A stretch of 64,000 nucleotides of DNA. Origin: Deltaproteobacteria bacterium UBA1386 (GTDB taxonomy: Bacteria > Desulfobacterota > Syntrophorhabdia > Syntrophorhabdales > Syntrophorhabdaceae). Position 1 is the stretch's first letter. Every line of letters begins with the position of its first letter. The stretch covers positions 4,558-68,557 of the forward strand of contig DBQU01000075.1 of assembly GCA_002305765.1 (NCBI GenBank), written 5' to 3'. This document shows, piece by piece, positions 25,293 to 34,678 of this stretch. Position numbers and translations under genes: made by a program. Below the pieces are notes generated by a model. It had not been told where the DNA came from. It saw only the letters and a list, made by a program, of their open reading frames with translations, and searched no databases.

Positions 25293-26038
25293 AATACCTC
25301 GTGGTCGCATGCCTCCTGCTGTCCCTTGTCGCACTGCCCGCCATCGCTTCGGCAAAGGCGGAAAAGGCCGCGGGGTCGGTCAATATCCTGAACTCCCTTG
25401 TCGGGGCCGACGGCGGACGCAACCTCATCAATATCGTCATCGTCCTGACGGTGCTCGCCTTCGCGCCGGCCATTCTTCTTCTCATGAGTTCCTTCACGCG
25501 GATCATCATCGTCCTGTCATTCCTGAGGCAGGCCATGGGCATTCAGCAGCTTCCCCCGAACCAGGTGATGGTCGGCCTTTCCCTCTTCCTGACCCTCTTC
25601 GTCATGGCGCCGACCTACGACAAGGTCAACGAGGCGGCCTTGAAGCCCTATCTTGCCAACAAGATCGGTTTCGAGGAGTTCATGGACAAGTCCACGAAGG
25701 AACTGGGCACCTTCATGCTCAAGTACACGAAGGAAAAAGACCTGGCGCTCTTCATTAAGATAGCCAACCTCAAGAGGCCGGAAGGGCCGAAGGACCTGCC
25801 TCTCAAGGTCATCGTTCCGGCCTTCGCCATAAGCGAGCTCAAGAGGGCCTTCCAGATAGGGTTCCTCCTCTACATACCCTTTCTCATGATAGATATGGTC
25901 GTGGCCAGCGTCCTTCTGTCGGCGGGCATGATGATGCTGCCGCCCATCTTCATATCTTTGCCCTTCAAAGTCATGCTCTTCGTCCTCGTGGACGGGTGGA
26001 ACCTCCTCGTGGGGTCGATCATCAAAGGTTTTCAATAG
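25289..26038 (+). CDS. fliP: FliP, export-gate protein
   Basis: FliP forms the core of the flagellar export pore. The GTG start at 25289 overlaps the fliO stop. The 249-residue product has a cleavable signal peptide (about residues 1-23), then LLLMSSFTRIIIVLSFLRQAMG, the family signature, and further membrane segments ending in MLPPIFISLPFKVMLFVLVDGW. All features are typical. Confidence 0.97.
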   Translation: MKYLVVACLLLSLVALPAIASAKAEKAAGSVNILNSLVGADGGRNLINIVIVLTVLAFAPAILLLMSSFTRIIIVLSFLRQAMGIQQLPPNQVMVGLSLFLTLFVMAPTYDKVNEAALKPYLANKIGFEEFMDKSTKELGTFMLKYTKEKDLALFIKIANLKRPEGPKDLPLKVIVPAFAISELKRAFQIGFLLYIPFLMIDMVVASVLLSAGMMMLPPIFISLPFKVMLFVLVDGWNLLVGSIIKGFQ

Positions 26039-26048
26039 GAGACGGAAT

Positions 26049-26318
26049 ATGAGTCAGGACCTGGTTGTTCAGATATTCAGAGACTTCCTCAAATCGACGC
26101 TCGTCCTCATGTCGCCCCTTCTCGTGGCGTCCATAGCGGTGGGCCTCCTCGTCAGCATCTTTCAGGCGGCCACGCAGATCCACGAGATGACGCTCGTCTT
26201 CGTGCCGAAGATCCTCGTCATCTCCGTCTGCCTCATAGTCCTTTTTCCCTGGATGATGAACTTCACCATTTCCTTTACGGTGAATCTCATCAGCAACATA
26301 CCACTGTACGTGAGATAG
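26049..26318 (+). CDS. fliQ: FliQ, export-gate protein
   Basis: This 89-residue protein has two membrane helices (about 17-38 and 53-75) and the motif SIFQAATQIHEMTLVFVPKI diagnostic of FliQ. Its stop is immediately followed by the fliR ATG. Confidence 0.97.
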   Translation: MSQDLVVQIFRDFLKSTLVLMSPLLVASIAVGLLVSIFQAATQIHEMTLVFVPKILVISVCLIVLFPWMMNFTISFTVNLISNIPLYVR

Positions 26319-27092
26319 ATGACGGAAATAGCCATAACATTCGAAATACAGAGATTCCTCCTCGTTTTTTTCCGGGTGGCGGCAATGCTGTTCATGATAC
26401 CGCTGTTCGCAACGCGGTCCATCTCCGCGGTATTCAAGGGCGGGCTTTCGCTCATGATCGCCTATCTTCTCTTCGATCTCGTGAAGGCGCACGCCCCGGT
26501 GCAGCCCGACCCGTTCCTTCTCTTCATGCTCTGCGCGAAGGAGGTGTTCATCGGGGCGACGATCGGGTTCATCGTCCGCCTTGTCTTTGTCTCGGCGAGC
26601 ATGTCGGGCGAGATCATATCGCTGCAGGCCGGCCTCGGTTTTGCGCGCTTCATGGACCCCTACTCCCAGCAGCAGGTGTCGGTGCTGGAGCAGATAAAGA
26701 ACCTCATCGCGCTGCTCGTGTTCTTCGTCATCGACGCGCATCACATGCTCATAAGGGGCATAGCCTACAGCTTCCAGGAACTGCCCATAGGATCGATGTC
26801 GCTCAACTCCTCGCTGGCGGGATTCCTCGTCAAGGCGACGGGACACATCTTCGGGTCGGCCTTCAGGATAGGCGCGCCGATGATCGTGACCCTTTTTCTC
26901 GTGGAACTGGCCTTTGGGATGCTCTCGCGGATGATCCCGCAGGCGAACATATTCGTCGACGCCATCCCGGTGAAGATACTCATAACCATGGTGATACTGG
27001 GGATGTCGCTGGGATACATCGTGCCCAACATAAGCTCCCTCTTTCGGGGGCTTGAAACGGATCTTATCCGGGTCATCCGGATGATGGGATAG
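26319..27092 (+). CDS. fliR: FliR, export-gate protein
   Basis: FliR completes the FliPQR pore. The 257-residue product is strongly hydrophobic with about six membrane segments. It contains FFRVAAMLFMIPLF near the N-terminus and SLQAGLGFARFMDPYSQQQV in the middle. It lies between fliQ and flhB as usual. Confidence 0.96.
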   Translation: MTEIAITFEIQRFLLVFFRVAAMLFMIPLFATRSISAVFKGGLSLMIAYLLFDLVKAHAPVQPDPFLLFMLCAKEVFIGATIGFIVRLVFVSASMSGEIISLQAGLGFARFMDPYSQQQVSVLEQIKNLIALLVFFVIDAHHMLIRGIAYSFQELPIGSMSLNSSLAGFLVKATGHIFGSAFRIGAPMIVTLFLVELAFGMLSRMIPQANIFVDAIPVKILITMVILGMSLGYIVPNISSLFRGLETDLIRVIRMMG

Positions 27093-27095
27093 GAT

Positions 27096-28160
27096 ATGTC
27101 GGACAGTTTTCAGGAAAAGACCGAGCAGCCCACCGAAAAACGGTTGGATGATGCGCGCAAGAAGGGCAAGGTAGCCGTTTCCCGAGAGGTCAACACCTCA
27201 ATAATGATCCTCTTTTCGACGATCTTCCTGTACTTCATGGTCTCGAAAGGCTTTCAGGAGATGTTCAGGGTGTACGCCAATTTTGCCACCAACAGCAACA
27301 TGGAGGTTGGGCCGGGCAACATGCATGACATCCTGTCCTTCGCCCTTGTCAGGTGGTGGCATATAGTCGTGCCCGTGTTCGGCATCATGCTCGTTCTCGG
27401 TCTTGCCGGCAGCATCCTGCAGTCGGGGTTCATGTGGAGCTTCGAGGCCATGAAGATGGACCTCAACAAGCTGAACCCCCTGCAGGGCATCAAGAACCTC
27501 TTTTCGAAGAAGTCCTTCGTGGAGCTCCTCAAAGGGGTCATCAAGATCGTGCTTCTCATCTACGTGGCGCGCAAACTCATCATAAGCCAGATGCCCGTCA
27601 TTTTCGGCCTGTCCGGTCAGGACACGGGCACGATCGTTTCGTTCCTTGGAGAGGCGTCCTTCGCCCTGACCCTGAAGATCGGCATAATCTTCCTCTTTCT
27701 GGCGGCTCTCGATTTCGCCTATCAGAAGTGGGACTACAGGAAATCGATGATGATGAGCATGCAGGAGGTCAAGGAGGAACACAAGGAGCGTGAGGGCAAC
27801 CCCCTTGTCAAGGGGAGGATACGGAGCCTTCAGCGCGAGATGGCCCGCCACAGGATGATGGAAGACGTGAAGACGGCCGACGTGGTCGTGACGAACCCGA
27901 CGCACTTCGCCGTCGCCCTGAAGTACAAGGCCCACGAGATGCCCGCACCGAAGGTCGTCGCCAAGGGCGCGGGGTTCGTGGCGCTGAGGATCAAGGAACT
28001 TGCGGGAGAGAGCCGCGTTCCCCTCGTCGAGAACAAGCCGCTGGCGCAGGGCCTCTATCACGCGGTGAACGTGGGCGATTTCATCCCCGAGAAGTTCTAC
28101 CTCATCGTGGCGGAGCTGCTCGCGGGGATATTCAGACGCAGGGGAAAAGGATTGCTGTAA
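27096..28160 (+). CDS. flhB: FlhB, export specificity switch
   Basis: FlhB controls the switch from rod/hook to filament export. The 354-residue product has the N-terminal EKTEQPTEKRLDDARKKGKV motif, four membrane segments and a cytoplasmic domain with the self-cleaving NPTH at residues 267-270 (VVVTNPTHFAVALKY). Length and motifs are standard. Confidence 0.98.
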   Translation: MSDSFQEKTEQPTEKRLDDARKKGKVAVSREVNTSIMILFSTIFLYFMVSKGFQEMFRVYANFATNSNMEVGPGNMHDILSFALVRWWHIVVPVFGIMLVLGLAGSILQSGFMWSFEAMKMDLNKLNPLQGIKNLFSKKSFVELLKGVIKIVLLIYVARKLIISQMPVIFGLSGQDTGTIVSFLGEASFALTLKIGIIFLFLAALDFAYQKWDYRKSMMMSMQEVKEEHKEREGNPLVKGRIRSLQREMARHRMMEDVKTADVVVTNPTHFAVALKYKAHEMPAPKVVAKGAGFVALRIKELAGESRVPLVENKPLAQGLYHAVNVGDFIPEKFYLIVAELLAGIFRRRGKGLL

Positions 28161-30218
28161 ATGGGCGCGATGGCTGCCAATCTGAAGAGCAAGAGCGACA
28201 TCCTCATAGCGGTGAGCGTTGTCTTCGTGGTCATGATAATGATCGTGCCCTTGAACAGCTTCTTCATCGATATCTTCCTGTCGCTGAGCATCTCCATCTC
28301 CCTCCTCATTCTCTTCATCGCCATGTACATCAAGAAGCCCCTTGATTTCTCCGTCTTTCCCTCGGTGCTTCTCATAGTCACTCTCTTCCGGCTGTCCCTC
28401 AACATCGCCTCGACGCGGCTCATCCTGGTCCATGGCGACGAGGGTGCGTCGGCCGCGGGGCAGATCATCAAGGGTTTCGGAACCTTCATCGTCGGCGGCA
28501 ACTATGTTGTCGGCGCCGTTGTCTTTCTCATCCTCATGATCATCAACTTTGTCGTCATCACGAAGGGCGCGGGAAGGGTCGCCGAGGTGGCGGCCCGTTT
28601 CACCCTGGACGCGATGCCCGGGAAGCAGATGAGCATCGACGCGGACCTCAACGCCGGGCTCATCGATGACGCGACGGCCCGCAAGCGCAGGGAGCGGGTC
28701 GAGATGGAGGCCGACTTCTACGGGGCCATGGACGGTTCCAGCAAGTTCGTCCGCGGCGACGCCGTCGCCGGCATCATCATAATCTTCGTGAACATCATCG
28801 GCGGCCTGGTCATCGGCGTCGTTCAGAAGGGAATGGACATAAACAACGCCCTGTCGGTCTACACCCTCCTGACGATAGGCGAGGGTCTCGTCGCTCAGAT
28901 ACCGGCGCTGCTGACGTCCACGGCGGCAGGCATCATCGTGACCCGGGCGGCGAGTGAATCCAACCTGGGAAGCGATGTCGTGGCCCAGGTCTTCACCCAG
29001 CCCAGGGCGCTCGTGCTCGCCTCCTTCGTCATACTCTCCATCGGCATGGTGCCCGGCATCCCGCTGGTGCCCTTTCTCATCCTCTCCTCCATCACGTACG
29101 GGGTCAGCCACGTCATGAAGAAGGAGCCTGATGAGGACTTGCCTGCCGTACCCGATGCTTCCGACGAGTCGAGGGAGAAAGGCGAGCTTATCCAGCCCCT
29201 CGAAATACTGGAGGTGGAGATCGGCTACGGTCTCATACCCATCGTGGACGCGGAACAGAACGGGGAACTTCTCGACAAGATACGGGCCATCCGCAAGCAG
29301 ATAGCCGTCGAACTGGGCATCGTGGTCCCGCCCATGAAGCTCAGGGACAACCTGCAGCTCGGCGCGTCGGAATATGTTGTCCTGCTGAAGGGCATAGAGA
29401 TGGGCCGCGGCAGCCTCATCTCGGGGAACCTCCTTGCCATGGGTCCCGAGGGAAAGGAAAGGCCGGCGGACGGCATTCCCACGAAGGAGCCGGTCTTCAA
29501 CCTCGATGCGTACTGGATCGCCGAAAAGGACCGCGATGCCTACATATCGGAAGGCTTCACCGTTGTCGACCACGCCACGGTCATCGCCACGCACCTGACG
29601 GAACTGGTGAGGAACAACGCCCACGAACTCCTGACCAGGCAGGAGACCCAGAAATTGATCGACAATATCGCCCCGACGCACCAGAAAGTGATCGAGGAGA
29701 TCTCCCAGAACCAGGTCAACGTGGGCGTCGTCCAGAAGGTCCTTCAGAACCTTCTGCGTGAACAGGTCTCGATCCGTGACCTCATAACGATCCTCGAGGC
29801 GGTGGCCGACGCGTCGTCGTCGACGAAGGACCCTGACAGCATCACCGAGTATGTCCGTCAGAAGATGGCGAGAAGCATCCTCAAGCCCTACCTCGTGGAC
29901 GGCATCCTCAACATCCACATCCTGGAGAAGACCCTCGAGGAGCGGCTTCTTTCCAGCGTACAGCCCACGGACCAGGGGTCCATCCTCGCACTCGATCTCG
30001 GTTTCAGCCAGAAACTGATAGAGAAGATCGGCAACGAGGCGAAGAAGGCCATGCTTCAGAACTACCAGCCCGTCATTCTCGTCCATCCCCTGCTGAGGGG
30101 AAGGCTCAGAAGGTTCCTCGACCGGTACATACAGGGAATAACGGTCATCTCCCATAACGAGATACCACCTCAGATAAGGATCCAATCAGTGGGGGTCATA
30201 AGGATCAATGAAGGTTAA
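28161..30218 (+). CDS. flhA: FlhA, export-gate protein
   Basis: FlhA is the large ring of the export apparatus. The 685-residue product has about eight membrane helices in residues 12-310, including the FHIPEP-type loop region with RFTLDAMPGKQMSIDADLNA, and a cytoplasmic domain with the conserved LTEHVRR-like and RQEIQRLL-like segments (LTELVRNN; LLTRQETQKLIDN). It overlaps flhF by 11 nt. Confidence 0.98.
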   Translation: MGAMAANLKSKSDILIAVSVVFVVMIMIVPLNSFFIDIFLSLSISISLLILFIAMYIKKPLDFSVFPSVLLIVTLFRLSLNIASTRLILVHGDEGASAAGQIIKGFGTFIVGGNYVVGAVVFLILMIINFVVITKGAGRVAEVAARFTLDAMPGKQMSIDADLNAGLIDDATARKRRERVEMEADFYGAMDGSSKFVRGDAVAGIIIIFVNIIGGLVIGVVQKGMDINNALSVYTLLTIGEGLVAQIPALLTSTAAGIIVTRAASESNLGSDVVAQVFTQPRALVLASFVILSIGMVPGIPLVPFLILSSITYGVSHVMKKEPDEDLPAVPDASDESREKGELIQPLEILEVEIGYGLIPIVDAEQNGELLDKIRAIRKQIAVELGIVVPPMKLRDNLQLGASEYVVLLKGIEMGRGSLISGNLLAMGPEGKERPADGIPTKEPVFNLDAYWIAEKDRDAYISEGFTVVDHATVIATHLTELVRNNAHELLTRQETQKLIDNIAPTHQKVIEEISQNQVNVGVVQKVLQNLLREQVSIRDLITILEAVADASSSTKDPDSITEYVRQKMARSILKPYLVDGILNIHILEKTLEERLLSSVQPTDQGSILALDLGFSQKLIEKIGNEAKKAMLQNYQPVILVHPLLRGRLRRFLDRYIQGITVISHNEIPPQIRIQSVGVIRINEG

Positions 30219-31254
30219 GACCTATACGTTCGACGATATCCGCAAGGGCATGGATGTGATCAAGGAGCAGTTCGGCCCTGACACCATCATCATGGATATC
30301 AAGCAGAACGACCACAACGGCAACGGCTGGACGAAGAAGGGATGCGAGATATCCATAGCGGTTGAGAACGACCCGGCCGTCACCATGGAGACCGATCTCG
30401 GGGAGATCAGGAAGAAGACGGAGGCCATCTGGAGCGACGCGGCACGGTATCTCACGGAACGTCTCGTGTCCATCGAGACGGACATGCTTCTCGACAGGCT
30501 CAAGGCCTATCCCATGCCGCTCAAGATACTTCACGACAGACTGGTCAGGGCTGGTCTCGACAGACACATCACAATGGCCCTTCTCTCCGAGGTGTTCGCC
30601 GAGATAGGGTCCATAGCGGAGAACAGCACCAAGGCCCTCTTTTTCACCAAGGCGAAACTGGGCAAACGCATACCCCTGTGTGACGCCATGAGTGCGGAAG
30701 AGCCGCTGCTCCTCATCGGGCCGGCCGGATCGGGAAAGACGGAGACGGCGAAGAAACTGGCCCGGCTCATGCATGGGAAAGATCTCCATCCGTCCATCAT
30801 CGCCTTCGACCCGGTCAGGAGAGGCACCTACGAGGAACTCCGTGTCTTCTCCGAGCAGACGGCCATCCCCTTCCAGTTCGCGGCGAGCATCGAGGACCTT
30901 CGCCGCAAGGCACGCGAGGGGGGCGGAAAGAAGCTCATAGACGTCACGGGCCACATGACCTATCAGGGGGAGGTGGTCGACAATTTCCGGGAGATGAAGA
31001 AACTTGTCGTTCTCCCGGCGGGAATGAGGGACGAGACGATGGACCACTATCTCGGCATCATGGACGGGGCGGCCGTCTCGGGTCTCATATTCACCAAGCT
31101 GGACGAGGAAGAGCGCCTCGGCCACCTGTGCAACAGTCTCCTGAGGCTGTCGCGGCCCATCGCGGCCCTGACAAGAGGAGCCGGCATGGGGGACATCCTC
31201 ATCCCGGACCAGGAGACATTCGGCAGAATACTCATCGAGGGGAAGGCATGGTAG
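30208..31254 (+). CDS. flhF: FlhF-like SRP-type GTPase with altered G motifs
   Basis: FlhF sets flagellar position and number as an SRP-family GTPase. The 348-residue product keeps the FlhF N-terminus (MKVKTYTFDDIRKGMDVIKE), a P-loop GPAGSGKTETAKKL (171-184), the insertion-box region FDPVRRGTYEELRVFSEQ (200-217) and FTKLDE (G4, 295-300). The G3 motif, normally DTAGR, reads DVTGH at 245-249. The Lys-Thr of the P-loop is followed by Glu where FlhF has Thr. It may bind nucleotide but hydrolyse it poorly. It is followed by flhG, as expected. Confidence 0.9.
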   Translation: MKVKTYTFDDIRKGMDVIKEQFGPDTIIMDIKQNDHNGNGWTKKGCEISIAVENDPAVTMETDLGEIRKKTEAIWSDAARYLTERLVSIETDMLLDRLKAYPMPLKILHDRLVRAGLDRHITMALLSEVFAEIGSIAENSTKALFFTKAKLGKRIPLCDAMSAEEPLLLIGPAGSGKTETAKKLARLMHGKDLHPSIIAFDPVRRGTYEELRVFSEQTAIPFQFAASIEDLRRKAREGGGKKLIDVTGHMTYQGEVVDNFREMKKLVVLPAGMRDETMDHYLGIMDGAAVSGLIFTKLDEEERLGHLCNSLLRLSRPIAALTRGAGMGDILIPDQETFGRILIEGKAW

Positions 31255-31991
31255 GAAACGGAAGCAGAACGATAGCGATAACGAGCGGCAAGGGCGGAGT
31301 GGGCAAATCCTCGATAGCGTCGAACATGGCCTATCTTCTCGGGAACAGGAAGAGGTCCACCTTTATCCTCGACGCCGACCTTTCCCTGGGGAACATCGAC
31401 ATCATGTTCGGCATGGTCCCGAAGTTCAACGTCCGCGACGTCATCGACGGCTCCCGCCAGATGAGCGAGGTCATCCTCGAGGGGCCCTGCGGCATAAGGA
31501 TCATACCGGCCACGTCGGGGGTAAGCGAGTTCTCTCACCTTGATGAGGAGGGCAGGATGATCCTTATGAGCTCGCTCAGCACCCTGCCGAAGCACGATTT
31601 TCTCATTGTCGACACCTCCGCGGGGATCTCCTCCAACGTGGTCTATTTCAACGCGATGAGCCACGACATCTTCGTCGTCGTCACGCCGGACCCGGCGAGC
31701 ATCACCGACTCCTACGCGATGGTGAAGGTCCTGAGCACGAAGACGGGCAGGAAAGACTTCAATATCATCATCAATATGGTGCGGGAAGAGAAGGAAGCCC
31801 TCGAGCTGTTCAGGAAGGTGGTCGGCGTCACCGACAGGTTTCTCGATGTATATCTCAATTATTTCGGCTACATACCTCTCGATCAACATGTGAGCATCTC
31901 AACACGAAAGCAGAGGCTGTGGGCGGAGCATTTTCCCGATGCTGTCGCCACGCGGGCGCTTGCAAAAATCTGTGACAGGTTGGTGTCATGA
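31248..31991 (+). CDS. flhG: FlhG/FleN, MinD-like ATPase
   Basis: FlhG limits flagellar number and stimulates FlhF. The 247-residue product has the deviant Walker A SGKGGVGKSS (13-22), a switch region DFLIVDTSAGIS and a C-terminal helix rich in basic residues. The ATG at 31248 overlaps the flhF stop. The frame is open further upstream, but that is flhF sequence. It overlaps fliA by 4 nt. Confidence 0.94.
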   Translation: MVGNGSRTIAITSGKGGVGKSSIASNMAYLLGNRKRSTFILDADLSLGNIDIMFGMVPKFNVRDVIDGSRQMSEVILEGPCGIRIIPATSGVSEFSHLDEEGRMILMSSLSTLPKHDFLIVDTSAGISSNVVYFNAMSHDIFVVVTPDPASITDSYAMVKVLSTKTGRKDFNIIINMVREEKEALELFRKVVGVTDRFLDVYLNYFGYIPLDQHVSISTRKQRLWAEHFPDAVATRALAKICDRLVS

Positions 31992-32731
31992 TGACTTGGA
32001 AAAAAGGATACGCAAAGACATTCAGAGACGAACGTGAAAGGACCATCGACGAATTCATCCCCATCATCAAGCACCTGGCTTACAAAGTGTCCCGGCGATA
32101 CGAGGATGACGAGATCATAGAAGACCTCATCTCCGCGGGGATAGTGGGGCTCCTGGAGGCGATGGACAAGTTCGACGCCACGAAGGGCGCCAAGCTCAAC
32201 ACATTCGCCTATCTCAGGATACGGGGCGCCATGATCGACGAGCTGCGTTCCCGTGACTGGTTCCCGAGAAGCGCCCGGTCGAAATCCAAGAAGATAAACG
32301 AGGTCGTCAGGAAACTGGAGAACAAGCTCGGAAGGCTGCCGAAGGAAGAAGAGGTGGCCGAGGCGCTGGGAATGGACCTCGACGACTATTTCAAGATGCT
32401 CAAGAACTACGGGAACCTTTCCGTTCTCAGCATAGAAGACCTCCACGAACTCCTGGGCGAGGACCGCGACAGGATAATGCGCTACGTAACGGAAGAGAGC
32501 GACGACCCCGAGAAGTGCGCGGAGGTCCTGGAACTGGAGCGCATAATGGCCGGCGAGTTCGACAAGCTGCCGGAGAGGCAGAGGTATGTCCTGAGCCTCT
32601 ACTACCACGAGGACCTGAACATGAAGGAGATAGCCCGCGTCCTTAGCATCACCGAAGCCCGTGTCTGCCAGATCCATTCGCAGGCGATCCTGAACCTGAG
32701 GGTATCCATGAAGAAATATCTGCGCAATTAA
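31988..32731 (+). CDS. fliA: FliA, flagellar sigma-28 factor
   Basis: FliA directs late flagellar genes. The 247-residue product has region 2 (EDLISAGIVGLLEAMDKFDA; FAYLRIRGAMIDELRSRDWF), region 3 (GRLPKEEEVAEALGM) and the region 4 helix-turn-helix (EIARVLSITEARVCQIHSQA). Promoters that resemble its target sequence lie before motA, the chemotaxis operon and the hybrid kinase in this window. Its anti-sigma factor FlgM is not seen. Confidence 0.97.
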   Translation: MMTWKKGYAKTFRDERERTIDEFIPIIKHLAYKVSRRYEDDEIIEDLISAGIVGLLEAMDKFDATKGAKLNTFAYLRIRGAMIDELRSRDWFPRSARSKSKKINEVVRKLENKLGRLPKEEEVAEALGMDLDDYFKMLKNYGNLSVLSIEDLHELLGEDRDRIMRYVTEESDDPEKCAEVLELERIMAGEFDKLPERQRYVLSLYYHEDLNMKEIARVLSITEARVCQIHSQAILNLRVSMKKYLRN

Positions 32732-32755
32732 AGGTTTCAAGCGGGCTTCCGATAA
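32729..32755 (+). promoter_or_regulatory. Sigma-28 (FliA) promoter of the chemotaxis operon
   Basis: TAAAGGTT, 11 nt, TCCGATAA: 7/8 and 7/8 against the FliA consensus with exact spacing. The first three bases are the stop codon of fliA itself. Transcription would start near 32763, about 7 nt before the ATG at 32770. Confidence 0.8.
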
Positions 32756-32769
32756 TATGTCTGACAGTT

Positions 32770-33669
32770 ATGGAACGCGAAGAGATCCTGAAAAGACTCA
32801 GAAAGATAGACGTGTTGCCCACATTTCCGGCGGTCATGGCGGAGGTCATAAGCGTCATAGAGGACCCGATGAGCTCCGCCACGGACCTTGCAAGGACGAT
32901 GGACCCCTCCATGGCGGGCGAAGTCCTGCGTTGTGCCAATACCGCTTATTTCGGGACTCGCAACTTCCGCAAGATCACGTCCATTGAGCACGCCATAGCC
33001 ATAGTCGGGTTGGAGCAGCTTTCGCAGATGATCCTCCACATGCCCTTTCTGTCCATGATGGGCGGCGAGGGAGGGCTCGACAGGGAGAGGTTCGTACGCC
33101 ATTCCATGATATGCGGCATAGTCTCGAAGGTCATAAGCCGCACCCTCCATGCGGGAGAGGAGCACGCCGTCTACATAGGCGGTCTCATGCACGACATCGG
33201 GGCGATCATCATATACCGCTATTTCAACGAGGAATGGAAGGTGATGAGCGCTCTCGTGAGGAACGAGGGCAGGACATGGACGCAGGCGGAGGAGGACGTT
33301 CTTTCCTGCGACCACGGGATGATAGGGGCATGCCTTCTGACCATGTGGAACATTCCCCAGGCGGTGACCGACGGGGTCATGCATCACCACGCTCCCCATA
33401 GGGCCGCCGAGAATGTGTGGAACGCGAAACTCATCGGTGTGGGAAATAGGTTTGCAAAAAACGTCGATCTGAGCGATAATTTCGCCAGTCTCGATGAATT
33501 TATTAATAATAACAAAGACTTCATTCCGCTCGTCGAGGAGACGGGACTTGACGTGACGCTTTCACAGGAGCTGGACCTCTTCGAGGGGGTATACACCCTC
33601 ATGAAGAACGCGAGGGGTCTTCTATCCTGCGCAGGAGACGTAGAGGATGATCAAGGTACTGGTAGTTGA
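32770..33669 (+). CDS. HDOD-domain protein, first gene of the chemotaxis operon
   Basis: HDOD domains are degenerate HD folds used in signalling. The 299-residue product starts with the HDOD signature IDVLPTFPAVMAEVISVIED and has GGLMHDIGAIIIY at about residue 138 and CDHGMIGACLLTMWNIPQAV at about 178-197. The HD metal pair is partly kept (HD in MHDIG). The molecular role is unknown, but such proteins are frequent in deltaproteobacterial chemotaxis clusters. It overlaps cheB by 23 nt and has no Shine-Dalgarno element. Confidence 0.92.
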   Translation: MEREEILKRLRKIDVLPTFPAVMAEVISVIEDPMSSATDLARTMDPSMAGEVLRCANTAYFGTRNFRKITSIEHAIAIVGLEQLSQMILHMPFLSMMGGEGGLDRERFVRHSMICGIVSKVISRTLHAGEEHAVYIGGLMHDIGAIIIYRYFNEEWKVMSALVRNEGRTWTQAEEDVLSCDHGMIGACLLTMWNIPQAVTDGVMHHHAPHRAAENVWNAKLIGVGNRFAKNVDLSDNFASLDEFINNNKDFIPLVEETGLDVTLSQELDLFEGVYTLMKNARGLLSCAGDVEDDQGTGS

Positions 33670-34678
33670 CGATTCACTGGTGATGCGCAAGACGATATCG
33701 AGAATGTTGTCGAAAGACAAGGCCATCGAGGTCGTGGGCACCGCCGTTGACGGCAGGGACGCCCTTGAGAAGGTGGAGTCCCTGAAACCCGACGTTATAA
33801 CCATGGACGTGGAGATGCCCGTCATGAACGGCATCGAGGCCCTGAAGAAGATCATGGAGAAGGACCCGGTGCCGGTGATCATCATGAGTGCCCTGACCAG
33901 GGAAGGGGCCGAGATCACCATGGAAGCCCTGCATCTCGGTGCCTGTGATTTCGTGACCAAGGACTTCACGAATCTGGGCAACTCCTTCTCGTCGAAGGAG
34001 GCGGAAGTGATCGCGAAGGTGAAGAACGTGGCAAAGAACAAGGTCAGGTTCCTCCTTCGCAAGCTGGATATCAAGCCCAGACCCGCCGCCGTGATCAGCC
34101 CGGACCAGAAGGTCCGTCACGAGGTCCTTGCCATAGGCGCCTCCACGGGCGGGCCGCCGGCCCTGCAGCACATCCTGACGAGGCTCCCCCGCGCCTTCCC
34201 GGTACCCATCGTCATCGCCCAGCACATGCCCAAGATCTTCACCCAGTCCTTTTCCCAGAGACTCGACGCCGTGTCGCAGCTGCAGGTGAAGGAAGCCGAG
34301 GACGGGGAGACCCTGCGGGCGGGCATCGCCTACATCGCCCCCGGGAACACACACATGGCAGTCAGGAGAAAGGGCAGGAGCGTCTTTGTCCAGTTCATCG
34401 AGGGGACACAGTACATCTACCGGCCTTCCGTCGACCTTCTCATGAGCACCACGGCGGAGACCTTCGAGAGACAGTCTTTCGGTGTCATCCTGACCGGTAT
34501 GGGCAATGACGGGGTTCAGGGCATGAAGGAGATGAAGGCCAAAGGCGGATACATTGTGGCCCAGGACGAAGAGACATGCGTCGTCTTCGGCATGCCCAGG
34601 GCGGTGATCTCGGCCAACCTGGCCGACGCCGTGCTTCCCATCGACAAAATATCGGAAGAGATCATGAGGGTGTTATGA
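33647..34678 (+). CDS. cheB: CheB, receptor glutamate methylesterase
   Basis: CheB demethylates and deamidates chemoreceptors when phosphorylated. The 343-residue product has an N-terminal receiver domain (D54 in ITMDVEMPVMNG) and a C-terminal esterase with Ser166 in AIGASTGGPPAL, His193 in AQHMPK and the Asp of LTGMGNDGVQGM. All three catalytic residues are present. The next gene starts inside its stop codon. Confidence 0.97.
   Translation: MIKVLVVDDSLVMRKTISRMLSKDKAIEVVGTAVDGRDALEKVESLKPDVITMDVEMPVMNGIEALKKIMEKDPVPVIIMSALTREGAEITMEALHLGACDFVTKDFTNLGNSFSSKEAEVIAKVKNVAKNKVRFLLRKLDIKPRPAAVISPDQKVRHEVLAIGASTGGPPALQHILTRLPRAFPVPIVIAQHMPKIFTQSFSQRLDAVSQLQVKEAEDGETLRAGIAYIAPGNTHMAVRRKGRSVFVQFIEGTQYIYRPSVDLLMSTTAETFERQSFGVILTGMGNDGVQGMKEMKAKGGYIVAQDEETCVVFGMPRAVISANLADAVLPIDKISEEIMRVL

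Noticed and set aside
27198..30185. A 995-codon open frame on the minus strand
   Set aside because: It is antisense to flhB and flhA, whose products are unmistakable. Its composition (His, Asp, Glu, Leu, Arg-rich) is that of a GC-rich shadow frame, with no domain.
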